From the NCBI RefSeq assembly GCF_004402215.1, contig NZ_SOEZ01000037.1:1-36543 (forward strand): a DNA stretch of 36,543 nucleotides, in the 5' to 3' direction. This DNA comes from Cryobacterium tagatosivorans (GTDB lineage: Bacteria; Actinomycetota; Actinomycetes; Actinomycetales; Microbacteriaceae). This document shows positions 8,958 through 18,668 of this stretch, piece after piece. The first letter of the stretch is position 1; the number at the start of each line of letters is the position of its first letter. Under the pieces are notes generated by a model. It was not told the DNA's origin and ran no database searches. It worked only from the letters and a program-made list of their open reading frames with translations. Both the position numbers and the translations under genes were made by a program.

Positions 8958-10326
8958 GCGCGGTGATTCCCACGGTCGACTCGATGACCGACTTCATCTT
9001 CTTGTCCAGCGCCTCGAAGAACATCGACAACGGGAACTCGTCGTCCATCACCAGGTCGGTGTAACCCTTCGGCGGACCGGCGAGCACCTCGAGGGGCAGC
9101 CCGCGAGCCCAGGCCGAAGCCGGGTTCGGGGTCAGTGTGGCCGTGATCATCTCGTACGCCGCCAGCCAGTGCGCCTTCTTCGGGCGGTCGATCGACGCCC
9201 AGTACAGCTCGTCGATCTGCGCGCCGAGCGCGATCACCACGCCCGGGACGGCATCCCAGTCGAAGGTGAGCCGGGTGTCGGTCCAGTGCAGCACGTGGTG
9301 CTGGTGCATCCACGCGAACAGCAGCTGGCCGCCGAGACCGTCGTAGTTGCGCGTCCGGCTGCCGGTGATCGAGAACCGGAAAATCCGGTCGAAGATCACG
9401 GCGTACTGCACCAGCCTGGCGTGCTTGCGCGCCTCCGGGCTGGCCGAATCGTCGCGTTCGATCCTGACCGATTCGCGGAACGCGGTGAGGTCGCAGCGCA
9501 GTTCCTCGAGTGAATAGAGGAAGAACGGCATCCGCTGCTTGATCATGAACGGATCGAACGGCAGGTCACCGCGCATGTGTGTGCGGTCGTGGATGAGGTC
9601 CCACATGACGAAGGTTTCCTCGGCAAGCTGCTGGTCGTCGAGCAGCGCCGCGGCCTCCTCCGGGAGCTCCAGGCGGGTGATCTCGGCCGCCGCGCGCACC
9701 ACCCGGCGGTACCGGGCGGCTTCGCGGTCCTGGAAGATCGCCCCCCAGGTGAACGTCGGAATCTCGCGCATGGCGACCGTCTCGGGGAAGAGCACCGCGG
9801 AGTTGGTGTCGTAACCGGGCGTGAAGTCGAGGAAACGGATGGGCACGAACAGGCCGTTCGTGTACTCCTGCTCCAGCTCGGCAATGAACGCCGGCCAGAT
9901 GACCGCGATCAGCACGGCCTCGACCAGGCGGTTCGAGCTGCCGTTCTGCGTGTACATCGGGAAGACCACTAGGTGGCGCAGCCCGTCGACCCGGTGCTGC
10001 TGCGGCTGGAAGGCCATCAGCGAGTCGTAGAAGTCGGGCACGCCGAAGTCTTCCGACACCCAGCGGTCGAAGTCGACCACGGCGGCGTCGAGATAGGCGG
10101 CGTCGTGCGGGAACAGCGGAGCGAGTTCCCGGATGGCGGCGGTGATCACGGCGACGTGGGCCGCGGCATCCGTGCGTGCGGACGTCTCGGGGATCGAGCC
10201 GTCCTGCGCCTGCACGGACTGCAGGGCCGTCGCGGCGGCCTTGAGGCTCAGCCAGGCGGGGAGGGCCTGGACGTCCTCGAGAACCTCGGGCTCACCGACC
10301 AGTGCTTCAGCAACATAATTCGACAT
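8950..10326 (-). CDS. DUF6421-type protein of unknown function
   Basis: A 458-residue soluble protein that I recognise only as resembling the actinobacterial DUF6421 family. No signal peptide or membrane helix is seen. It has many conserved-looking aromatic and charged clusters, for example FPMYTQNGSSNRLVEA, MWDLIHDRTHMRGDLPFDPF and QRMPFFLYSLEELRCDL. The HDRTHMRGD segment has closely spaced His, Asp and Arg residues that could bind metal. The ATG at 10326 follows GGGAGGTTCCC, a good ribosome binding site. It is the first gene of the operon running into SDR, threonine aldolase and fadD. The assignment to a named family comes from memory and needs a profile search. Confidence 0.65.
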   Translation of the reverse strand: MSNYVAEALVGEPEVLEDVQALPAWLSLKAAATALQSVQAQDGSIPETSARTDAAAHVAVITAAIRELAPLFPHDAAYLDAAVVDFDRWVSEDFGVPDFYDSLMAFQPQQHRVDGLRHLVVFPMYTQNGSSNRLVEAVLIAVIWPAFIAELEQEYTNGLFVPIRFLDFTPGYDTNSAVLFPETVAMREIPTFTWGAIFQDREAARYRRVVRAAAEITRLELPEEAAALLDDQQLAEETFVMWDLIHDRTHMRGDLPFDPFMIKQRMPFFLYSLEELRCDLTAFRESVRIERDDSASPEARKHARLVQYAVIFDRIFRFSITGSRTRNYDGLGGQLLFAWMHQHHVLHWTDTRLTFDWDAVPGVVIALGAQIDELYWASIDRPKKAHWLAAYEMITATLTPNPASAWARGLPLEVLAGPPKGYTDLVMDDEFPLSMFFEALDKKMKSVIESTVGITARG

Positions 10327-10411
10327 GGGAACCTCCCGTCCTCGTAAACGGCCGCGAGCGCGGCAGCGAATGGCGCTGTTTCTGCGCCATCTACAGAGTA
10401 TCCGGGGCCGA

Positions 10412-10449
10412 CCGGTGTTTTCTTGCGACCTCTCGCAAGAAAACACCGG
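10412..10449. repeat. Perfect 17-bp inverted repeat between divergent genes
   Basis: CCGGTGTTTTCTTGCGA (10412-10428), four bases, then its exact reverse complement (10433-10449). It sits 14 bp before the AlkD-like ATG at 10464 and about 85 bp before the DUF6421 start, in the divergent intergenic region. It could be an operator for either gene or a hairpin in the 5' leader of the AlkD-like gene. Confidence 0.8.
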
Positions 10450-10463
10450 GTTAGAGTGCCGGC

Positions 10464-11207
10464 ATGACGGATTCTGCGCAGGCGCACACGGCCGTCGAGG
10501 TCCGCGCGGCGCTGGACGCCCTCGCCGACCCCGAGCGGGCCATCCTGGTCGCGCGGTACTTCCAAACCGGGCCGGGCCAGTACGGCGAGGGAGACGTCTT
10601 CATCGGCCTGCGCCTGCCCGACATCCGGCAGGTCGCCGCGGGCTTCGTCGCGCTGCCGTTGCCGGAGGTGGAGGAGCTCCTGAGGAGCGAGGTGCACGAG
10701 CACCGGCTCGCGGCCCTGCTGATCCTGGTCGGCCGGTTCCGGCGTGCCGGCCGCGCCCGCACCCGGGATGAGGCCGAGCGCACGAGGCTCTCGGAGTTCT
10801 ACCTGGCTGCCGTGCGTCGCGGGGTCGTCAACAACTGGGACCTCGTGGACGTGTCGGCCCCGACCCTGCTGGGCGAGTACCTCGTCGACCGACCGCGCGA
10901 CGTGCTGTTCGAGCTCGCCGGCAGCGACAGCCTCTGGCAGCGCCGCGTCGCGATGCTCGCCAGCTCGGCGTTCCTGGCGCACGGCGACACGGCAACGACG
11001 CTCGCGCTCGCGGAGAAACTGCTCGGTGACAAGGAAAGCCTCATCCACAAGGCCGTCGGCTGGATGCTCCGCGAGGTCGGCAAGGTCGACCCTGCGCTGC
11101 TGCTCGCCTTCCTCGACGCCAATGCCGGGCGGATGGCCCGCACGGCGCTCAGCTACGCCACCGAGCACCTCGAGCCGGACGTGCGCGCCCGCTACCGGGC
11201 GCGTTGA
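10464..11207 (+). CDS. AlkD-like DNA alkylation repair protein (HEAT-like repeats)
   Basis: A 247-residue all-helical protein of the AlkD family, DNA glycosylases that release bulky or cationic alkylated bases without base flipping. Visible family features are the N-terminal FIGLRLPDIRQVA, the NNWDLVDVSAP segment carrying the conserved Trp and Asp of the active site, SLWQRRVAML, and the C-terminal KAVGWMLREVGK. Length fits the family. It lies behind the perfect palindrome at 10412-10449 and ends just before the 24-bp terminator-like repeat. Confidence 0.88.
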   Translation: MTDSAQAHTAVEVRAALDALADPERAILVARYFQTGPGQYGEGDVFIGLRLPDIRQVAAGFVALPLPEVEELLRSEVHEHRLAALLILVGRFRRAGRARTRDEAERTRLSEFYLAAVRRGVVNNWDLVDVSAPTLLGEYLVDRPRDVLFELAGSDSLWQRRVAMLASSAFLAHGDTATTLALAEKLLGDKESLIHKAVGWMLREVGKVDPALLLAFLDANAGRMARTALSYATEHLEPDVRARYRAR

Positions 11208-11214
11208 CCTGGCG

Positions 11215-11275
11215 CGTGAGGGGTCGCAAATCGACCTTAAAACGGCGGGCGAAGGTCGATTTGCGACCCCTCACG
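11215..11275. terminator. Perfect 24-bp inverted repeat, probable bidirectional terminator
   Basis: Left arm 11215-11238, 13-base loop, right arm 11252-11275; the arms are exactly complementary. It lies between the convergent AlkD-like gene and the DUF3592-like gene. The long, perfect stem without a flanking T run is more than an ordinary terminator needs and resembles the palindromes at 4133, 4715 and 10412 in style, though not in sequence. Confidence 0.7.
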
Positions 11276-11310
11276 GGGCGTAGCAGAGGTTTGGAGCGCG
11301 GAGCAGGGGT

Positions 11311-11706
11311 CTAGACGAAGAGCAGCACGAAGCCGAGCATGCCCGCCGCGACCCCCACGCCCAGCAGGATGAGCCCGGTCAGCCGCAGCGCCTTGCCGTC
11401 GTGATCCGGGGCGTACGTGCGGCACCGCGAGGGCGACCGGGGACGGAACCAGACCGGCACGTCGTCGCCCGGTTCGAGCCGGGCGGTCTCGTGCGTCGTC
11501 GCCGGAGACTCGTGCACCTCGCCGGTGCCGTCGAACCAGCGGATGACCGCTCCCGCTCCCGCGCCGGCGATCACTCCTTCGGTGCGCACCCAACGGCCGC
11601 GCAGGTCGCGCACGGCGAGGCCGGTGAGGTAGAGCCCCCCGCCGAGCAGCAGCCCGACGAGCGTCAGGATTTCGCTGAGGAGGCCCGCGATGTCATGGAC
11701 GTCCAT
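11311..11706 (-). CDS. Small membrane protein, DUF3592-like
   Basis: A 131-residue protein with two membrane segments: residues about 9-31 (LSEILTLVGLLLGGGLYLTGL) and about 108-130 near the C-terminus. Between them is a soluble beta-rich loop with an EGVI start and a VPVWFRP-type turn. This is the pattern of DUF3592 proteins, in which a barrel-like loop is held between two helices. The function of the family is unknown. AGGAGG precedes the ATG at 11706. Confidence 0.7.
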   Translation of the reverse strand: MDVHDIAGLLSEILTLVGLLLGGGLYLTGLAVRDLRGRWVRTEGVIAGAGAGAVIRWFDGTGEVHESPATTHETARLEPGDDVPVWFRPRSPSRCRTYAPDHDGKALRLTGLILLGVGVAAGMLGFVLLFV

Positions 11707-11813
11707 GCCCCGCCTCCTCTCGTGCGGCGTCCACGGATCGAGACGCCCATGGGCCGATAATACTTGTCGGAGGCGCGGTGCTATCGTCGCCCCAGACGGC
11801 GAGAGCGAGCTCC

Positions 11814-12200
11814 ATGACCTTCGAGCAGGTTATTTCGGCAGTGGTGCTGGTCGTCGAGGCGGTCGGGGCCGGCATCATGGTGCTCGGCGGGGCCGCCGCC
11901 TTCATCGTCGCCGTGCCCAGGGCGCTGCGGCCCGACTCGCGGGCGGCCGCGTACCAGGGCCTGCGCCGCAACCTCGGCCAGGCCATCCTGCTCGGCCTCG
12001 AAGTGCTGATCGTGGCCGACATCATCCGCACGATCCTCGTCACCTCGACCGTGGAGAGCGTCCTGATCCTCGGGGCGATCGTGCTCATCCGAATCCTGTT
12101 GAGCTTCTCGCTCGAGGTCGAAATGGACGGCGTCTGGCCCTGGGCCCGCTGGCGCCTGGCCTCAGGCCTCGGCCGATCTGGCGCGCAGCCGCCAGAGTGA
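11814..12200 (+). CDS. DUF1622-type membrane protein
   Basis: A 128-residue protein with three predicted membrane helices: about residues 8-30, 57-77 and 85-105. The LRRNLGQAILLGLEVLIVADIIRTI segment is typical of the DUF1622 family of small integral membrane proteins of unknown function. The ATG at 11814 was preferred to a GTG at 11778 because the protein then starts directly at the first helix. The 3' end overlaps the convergent methyltransferase gene by about 39 bp. Confidence 0.75.
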   Translation: MTFEQVISAVVLVVEAVGAGIMVLGGAAAFIVAVPRALRPDSRAAAYQGLRRNLGQAILLGLEVLIVADIIRTILVTSTVESVLILGAIVLIRILLSFSLEVEMDGVWPWARWRLASGLGRSGAQPPE

Positions 12201-13349
12201 GGTGACTTCCGCCGAGCGGGCGGCGTGCAGCGGGTCGCTCGCGTCGGAAGCGCGGGCGTGGGTGGGCCGGGTGTCGAGCCTGTCCACGACCTCGAGGCCG
12301 GCATCCTCGATGATGCCCAGGAGTTCCGCGCGGGAGCGAAGCCCGAGCAGCTCGGCGATGTCAGAGATGATCAGCCAGCCCTCTCCGGCAGGTTCCAGGT
12401 GGTCGGCGAGACCGGCCAGGAAGCCGCGGAGCATCCGGCTGTCCGGGTCGTAGACGGCGAAGTCGGTCGAGGTGACCGCCGTGGCCGGGATCCAGGGGGG
12501 ATTGCAGACGACCAGGGGCGCCCGTCCCGGCGGGAAGAGGTCTGCCTGGACGATGTCCACCCGGTCGCCGAGCCCCAGCCGCTCGATGTTCTCCCGTGCG
12601 CAGGCCAGCGCCCGCGGGTCCTGGTCCGTCCCGACGACGCGGTTGACGCCGCGCCGTGCCAGGATGGCCGCGAGCACGCCGGTGCCGACGCCGATGTCGA
12701 AGGCCAGGCTGTCGGCGGGGAGCGGCGCGGACCGCACCAGCTCGAGGTACTCGCCGCGGATGGGCGAGAACACGCCGTAGTGCGGGTGGATCCGGTCGCC
12801 GAGCGCCGGGACCGGCACGCCCTTCGTGCGCCACTCATGCGCGCCGATCACGCCGATCAGTTCTCGCAGCGAGGTCACCGACGGCCCCTCGGCCGGCCCG
12901 TAGGTTTCGGTGCAGGCCAGGCGCACGTCGGGCGCTCGCCGCAGCGGGACGGTGTAGTCCGCGTCGAGCGGGATGAGCACCAGGCCCAGCAGCTGCGCGC
13001 GGGTGAGCGCCTCGCTCCTGGCGCGGCGGAAGGCCGCAGTGAGGTCCTTGTCGGCCGGTCGCCGCCCGCGGTCGATCCGCCGGCCGAGGGCCTGCAGTAG
13101 CTGGCGGGCGCCGAGGAAGTCGCCGCGCCAGAGCATCCCGGTACCGGATTTCGCCAGGCGGTAGGCGACATCGGCGGTCAGCTTGTCGTCGGCGATGACG
13201 ACCCGCCGGGGCGGCGCCCAGCCGCTCTCCGAGCGCCAGAGCGCCGAGCGCTGCTCTCCGGCCTCCTCCCAGCGGATCTCGGTCACAGGGCCGGGCTGCC
13301 CCTTCGGACGGGGAAGCGCGCCCGGTTCGTGCTCGCTGGCGTTTCGCAT
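12162..13349 (-). CDS. Class I SAM-dependent methyltransferase
   Basis: A 395-residue protein. The C-terminal half (about 200-340) is a Rossmann-type methyltransferase with the SAM motif FDIGVGTGVLAAIL, an acidic residue in VVGTDQD, and the catalytic NPPW motif in VVCNPPWIP. NPPW is typical of enzymes that methylate exocyclic or amide nitrogens, such as PrmC and RsmC. The N-terminal half, with RWEEAGEQRSALWRSE, is characteristic of actinobacterial members and may bind substrate. The target is unknown. It appears to be the last core-like gene before the accessory block. Confidence 0.82.
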   Translation of the reverse strand: MRNASEHEPGALPRPKGQPGPVTEIRWEEAGEQRSALWRSESGWAPPRRVVIADDKLTADVAYRLAKSGTGMLWRGDFLGARQLLQALGRRIDRGRRPADKDLTAAFRRARSEALTRAQLLGLVLIPLDADYTVPLRRAPDVRLACTETYGPAEGPSVTSLRELIGVIGAHEWRTKGVPVPALGDRIHPHYGVFSPIRGEYLELVRSAPLPADSLAFDIGVGTGVLAAILARRGVNRVVGTDQDPRALACARENIERLGLGDRVDIVQADLFPPGRAPLVVCNPPWIPATAVTSTDFAVYDPDSRMLRGFLAGLADHLEPAGEGWLIISDIAELLGLRSRAELLGIIEDAGLEVVDRLDTRPTHARASDASDPLHAARSAEVTSLWRLRARSAEA

Positions 13350-13368
13350 CGCATCCCCTTCGGACAGG

Positions 13369-13384
13369 GCTCACTCCAGTGAGC
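13369..13384. promoter_or_regulatory. Short palindrome upstream of the methyltransferase
   Basis: GCTCACT-CC-AGTGAGC, two 7-bp arms with a 2-bp centre, about 20 bp before the methyltransferase ATG. The position and compact dyad symmetry suit an operator; nothing further supports it. Confidence 0.35.
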
Positions 13385-13513
13385 TCGGCCATCGTCTTGA
13401 GTATCGCAGTCGGCGCTGTAGGAATGGCCGCGACGAGGGCTGCGCAGGTTCGGTGCCGCATCCGCGCTTCGCAATTCGACGGACGTATTGCCAGAATGGC
13501 CCGGGTGGGATCG

Positions 13514-15778
<2,265 letters not shown>

Positions 15779-15833
15779 TCAATGTGTGACTGGATGTCCG
15801 GTGAGGCGTTGAACAGGAAGCAGTGCGGCCCGG

Positions 15834-15908
15834 TCAGCGCTCACCGCGATGTACGCCGGGGAGCAGATCGGAGCCTTCTTCAGTAATTAGTTCTTCAGAA
15901 ATCGTCAC
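15834..15908 (-). pseudogene. Truncated copy of the start of the cupredoxin-like gene
   Basis: On the minus strand a GTG at 15908 opens a 24-codon frame reading MTISEELITEEGSDLLPG and stopping at 15834. It matches the first residues of the cupredoxin-like protein at 18669 (MTITEELIAEEIITEERSDLL) but has two rather than three of the 15-bp repeat units and loses similarity after SDLL. It lies inside the inverted duplication described at 15863-16120, 85 bp upstream of katG and on the same strand. It could be a relic or act as a short leader peptide. Confidence 0.65.
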
Positions 15909-16120
15909 TGGACATCACTTCCTCATTGAAATCACATACGTGTTTACCGAGCTCCTTGCGCAACGGGCATATTCAGAGTCCGTTCGCTCATCCGAGCCAG
16001 TTGAGAGACAACCGTATGCCCACTCGAACCGCGACGACCCGGCACAACCGCCGGACCGTCACACCATGCCGCTCATCCGCCTCAACGTGCCGCTCGTCCT
16101 GAAACGTCCCGGTTTTCATG
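15863..16120. repeat. Left arm of a ~260-bp imperfect inverted repeat
   Basis: This segment aligns by hand with the reverse complement of 18459-18728 at about 90% identity. The main difference is a 15-bp repeat unit present in the right arm only. It holds the upstream region and first codons of the cupredoxin-like gene in the opposite orientation, pointing toward katG. The remaining part of the 466-bp gap between katG and pepC (15749-15833 and 16121-16214) shows no gene. Confidence 0.85.
16016..16102 (+). CDS. Possible 28-residue peptide conserved in both repeat arms
   Basis: Starts MPTRTATTRHNRRTVTPCRS and ends CRSS with a stop at 16100. The right repeat arm encodes a near-identical beginning on its minus strand from 18562 (MPTQTATIRHNRRTVTPCRS), but there the frame runs on without stopping. 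Among six codon changes in the shared part, about half are silent, including CGG to AGA. The peptide is Arg-, Thr- and Cys-containing. It may be an upstream leader of pepC or simply chance coding in a duplicated sequence. No clear ribosome binding site is seen. Confidence 0.25.
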   Translation: MPTRTATTRHNRRTVTPCRSSASTCRSS

Positions 16121-16214
16121 TCCTCAGCGGGCTCTTCGCTCGTCGGGCCGGGCCGTTCATCATCAAGGATGCGGTCACGGTGCCGGCTTTAACGGATGTG
16201 GCAAGGTGGACGGC

Positions 16215-17564
16215 ATGACTACTTCAATGGACCTTACCGTCGCGTCCCTGACCACCGGGCAGCTCACGGCCCTGCACGAGTCCTTCTCGGCGGACCCCGT
16301 CCTGAAGCAGAGGCAAAATGCCATTGTCCGCATCAGCGTCGATGAGCTCGCCATTGACCACCAGGTGGCAACGTCCCTGTCCACCACCGTTTCAAACCGC
16401 ATCGACGACTGGAAAGTCACCAATCAAAAGAAGTCCGGCCGCTGCTGGCTCTTCGCGGCCCTGAACCTGCTGCGGGTCGGCGCCAAGCAGACCCTGGGCA
16501 TGAAGGAGTTCGAGTTTTCCCAGAACTACGCCATGTATTTCGACAAGCTGGAGCGCGCCAACTACTTCCTGGAGTCCATCCTGGAAACCGCTGAACGCGG
16601 CGAAGACGACCGCCTGGTGCAGTACCTGCTGCAGACCGTCCTGGGCGACGGCGGCCAGTGGAACATGGCGGTGAACATCTTTCGCAAATACGGGGCCGTG
16701 CCAAAGTCGGCCATGCCGGAAACCGAGTCCTCCTCCAACACGGGCCGCATGAACGCTGTCCTGCGCTCCCTCCTGCGCCGCGGGGCGCAGGAGCTGCGCC
16801 GGCTCCGCCACGACGGCGACACAGCCGGGCAGGAACAGGCGAAGGCCCGGATCATCGCCGACGTCCACCGGATCCTCGCCCTGCACCTGGGCACCCCGCC
16901 GTCCGCCGTCGACTGGGACTACACCGATGATGCGAAGTCCTTCCACCGCGAGGGCATCCTGACGCCGCAACAATTCCTGGCCAAGTACACCACCATCAAC
17001 CTCGATGACTACGTTTGCCTGGTCGACGACCCCAGGACGGAGCATCCGAAGGGAACCACCCTGACCGTCGAGCACCTGGGCAATGTGGTCGACGCGGAAC
17101 CGGTGCTCTACCTCAACGTGGACATCGACCTGGCCAAGCGCCTGGCCAAGGACGCCATCCTGGACGGGGAACCGGTCTGGTTCGGGTGCGACGTGGGCCC
17201 GCAGATGGTCCGCAAGGACGGCATCTGGGATGCCCGACTGTACGACTACGCAGGTCTCTATGGTGCCGAACTGGCCATGGACAAGGAGGCGCGTGTCCGC
17301 TTTGGCGAATCGGCCATGACCCACGCCATGCTCCTGACCGGCGTTGACGTGCTCGACGGCGAAACGCGCCGCTGGCGGGTGGAGAACAGCTGGGGCGACG
17401 AAGCCGGCGACCAGGGTTTCTTCACCATGGCGGACAACTGGTTCGACGAGTACGTCTTCGAGGTCGTGGTCAACAAGTTGCGGCTGTCCCCGGAGCTGCG
17501 GCAGGCGCTGGACGCCGAACCCACAGTGCTGCCTGCCTGGGACCCCATGGGAGCACTGGCATAG
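16215..17564 (+). CDS. pepC: Aminopeptidase C / bleomycin hydrolase (C1B cysteine peptidase)
   Basis: A 449-residue papain-fold peptidase of the cytosolic PepC/bleomycin hydrolase family. The catalytic residues are C77 in SGRCWLFAALN, H370 in MTHAMLLTG and N391 in VENSWGDE, with Q71 for the oxyanion hole. These enzymes form a hexameric barrel and trim peptides from the N-terminus. Length is normal and no signal peptide is present. The ATG at 16215 has AAGG eight bases upstream; an in-frame GTG at 16206 is less likely. The gene and the GlcG/HbpS-like gene after it are the only intact genes between the arms of the inverted repeat. They read like Arthrobacter-type genes carried as cargo. Confidence 0.92.
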   Translation: MTTSMDLTVASLTTGQLTALHESFSADPVLKQRQNAIVRISVDELAIDHQVATSLSTTVSNRIDDWKVTNQKKSGRCWLFAALNLLRVGAKQTLGMKEFEFSQNYAMYFDKLERANYFLESILETAERGEDDRLVQYLLQTVLGDGGQWNMAVNIFRKYGAVPKSAMPETESSSNTGRMNAVLRSLLRRGAQELRRLRHDGDTAGQEQAKARIIADVHRILALHLGTPPSAVDWDYTDDAKSFHREGILTPQQFLAKYTTINLDDYVCLVDDPRTEHPKGTTLTVEHLGNVVDAEPVLYLNVDIDLAKRLAKDAILDGEPVWFGCDVGPQMVRKDGIWDARLYDYAGLYGAELAMDKEARVRFGESAMTHAMLLTGVDVLDGETRRWRVENSWGDEAGDQGFFTMADNWFDEYVFEVVVNKLRLSPELRQALDAEPTVLPAWDPMGALA

Positions 17565-17650
17565 GGACGCCCGGTGCCTGCCCCCGTTACCCGTCCAACC
17601 ACCCCGCCGCGGAAGACATCCGCGGCCCCCACCGATCGAGGAGAACCATC

Positions 17651-18055
17651 ATGACACTGACACTTGCGGACGCCCGCACCATCATCACCGCCGCCGAGGC
17701 CAAGGCCTCGGAGATCGGCCAGCCCATGAACATCGCCGTCGCCGACGCCGGCGGCAACATCATCTCTCACGTCCGGATGGACGGCGCCTGGCTCGGCGGC
17801 ATCGACATCTCCATCAACAAAGCCTTCACCGCCCGGGCCTTCGACATCCAGACCAAGGATCTGGGCGATAACTCCCAGCCCAACCAGCAGTACTACGGCA
17901 TCCACGCCAGCAACCACGGCCGGATCGTGATCTTCGCCGGCGGCATCCCACTCACCCGCGACGGCGAAGTGGTCGGCGCCGTCGGCGTCAGCGGCGGCTC
18001 CGGCGAACAGGACCAGGCCGTCGCCGAAGCAGGCGCCAAGGCCCCTCTGGCATAA
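17651..18055 (+). CDS. GlcG/HbpS-family protein
   Basis: A 134-residue protein of the GlcG/HbpS (DUF336) family, with GAGGAG before the ATG. Characteristic segments are MNIAVADAGGNIISHVRMDGA, SINKAFTARAF, and the glycine-rich GGIPLTRDGEVVGAVGVSGGSGEQD near the C-terminus. HbpS from Streptomyces binds haem and iron outside the cell, and other members occur in operons for glycolate, diol or alcohol use. This copy has no signal peptide, so it is probably cytoplasmic. It follows pepC by about 86 bp and may be co-transcribed with it. Confidence 0.85.
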   Translation: MTLTLADARTIITAAEAKASEIGQPMNIAVADAGGNIISHVRMDGAWLGGIDISINKAFTARAFDIQTKDLGDNSQPNQQYYGIHASNHGRIVIFAGGIPLTRDGEVVGAVGVSGGSGEQDQAVAEAGAKAPLA

Positions 18056-18069
18056 CCCACCCTCCGGGG

Positions 18070-18102
18070 GCTGCCCTGCCCACATCACCGGGACAGGGCA
18101 GC
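18070..18102 (+). terminator. Hairpin after the GlcG/HbpS-like gene
   Basis: GCTGCCCTG (18070-18078) pairs with CAGGGCAGC (18094-18102), extended by CC/GG with one bulged base. It starts 14 bp after the stop codon. No T run follows, as is common for actinobacterial terminators. Confidence 0.6.
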
Positions 18103-18296
18103 ACGGGAGCCGCAATCGATACCCCGATCTGGGTCGGTGAACGGTGCCGTGTGACTTCTGGTGCTCTTTGGCGGCGTTCCGTGATCGCTAGGTGCACGAT
18201 AAGTTTGAAATTCCCCACTCCGGGTCGCTTCCGCACGTCAAAATGAAACGGCCGGTGCGTCCCGGGATGATCCATCACGAAGAACCACCCTTCGCG

Positions 18297-18459
18297 ACGG
18301 GCCCGCTGAGGACCCTGGATGACGTCGATGCCCTCACCTTCGACTGGGTCGATTGGTACAACAACAGGCGGCTCCACGGCACCCTCGGGCCCGTCCCGCC
18401 CGAGGAATACGGGATCAAACGGCTCGTTCCAAGACGAAGCCGCCAACGAAACGGCGGCA
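18297..18459 (+). pseudogene. IS3-family transposase (OrfB) C-terminal remnant
   Basis: The frame encodes GPLRTLDDVDALTFDWVDWY followed by NNRRLHGTLGPVPPEEYGIK. This is the conserved C-terminal end of IS3-type OrfB integrases, including the WxxWYNxxRLH signature. Everything before and after this stretch of about 40 residues is missing or unrelated. It lies directly next to the right arm of the inverted repeat. The earlier part of the 613-bp gap (18103-18296) holds no gene that I can recognise. Confidence 0.75.
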
Positions 18460-18631
18460 TGAAAACCGCGACGGTTCGGGACGAGCGGCACGTTGAAGCG
18501 GCTGAGCGGCATGGTGTGACGGTCCGGCGGTTGTGTCTGATCGTCGCCGTTTGAGTGGGCATACGGTTATCCCTCAACTGGCTCGGATGAGCGAGCGGAC
18601 TCTGAATTTGCTGTTGCGTAAAGAGTTCGGT

Positions 18632-18647
18632 AATCACGTATGTGATT
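18632..18647. promoter_or_regulatory. Candidate operator upstream of the PQQ dehydrogenase operon
   Basis: AATCAC-GTAT-GTGATT, a perfect 6-bp dyad around a 4-bp centre, ending 21 bp before the GTG of the cupredoxin-like gene. In the inverted copy near katG the right half and centre are kept (GTAT, GTGATT) and the left half reads AAACAC. The ribosome binding site GAAGAGGTG follows at 18653-18661. Confidence 0.5.
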
Positions 18648-18668
18648 TCAATGAAGAGGTGATGTCCA

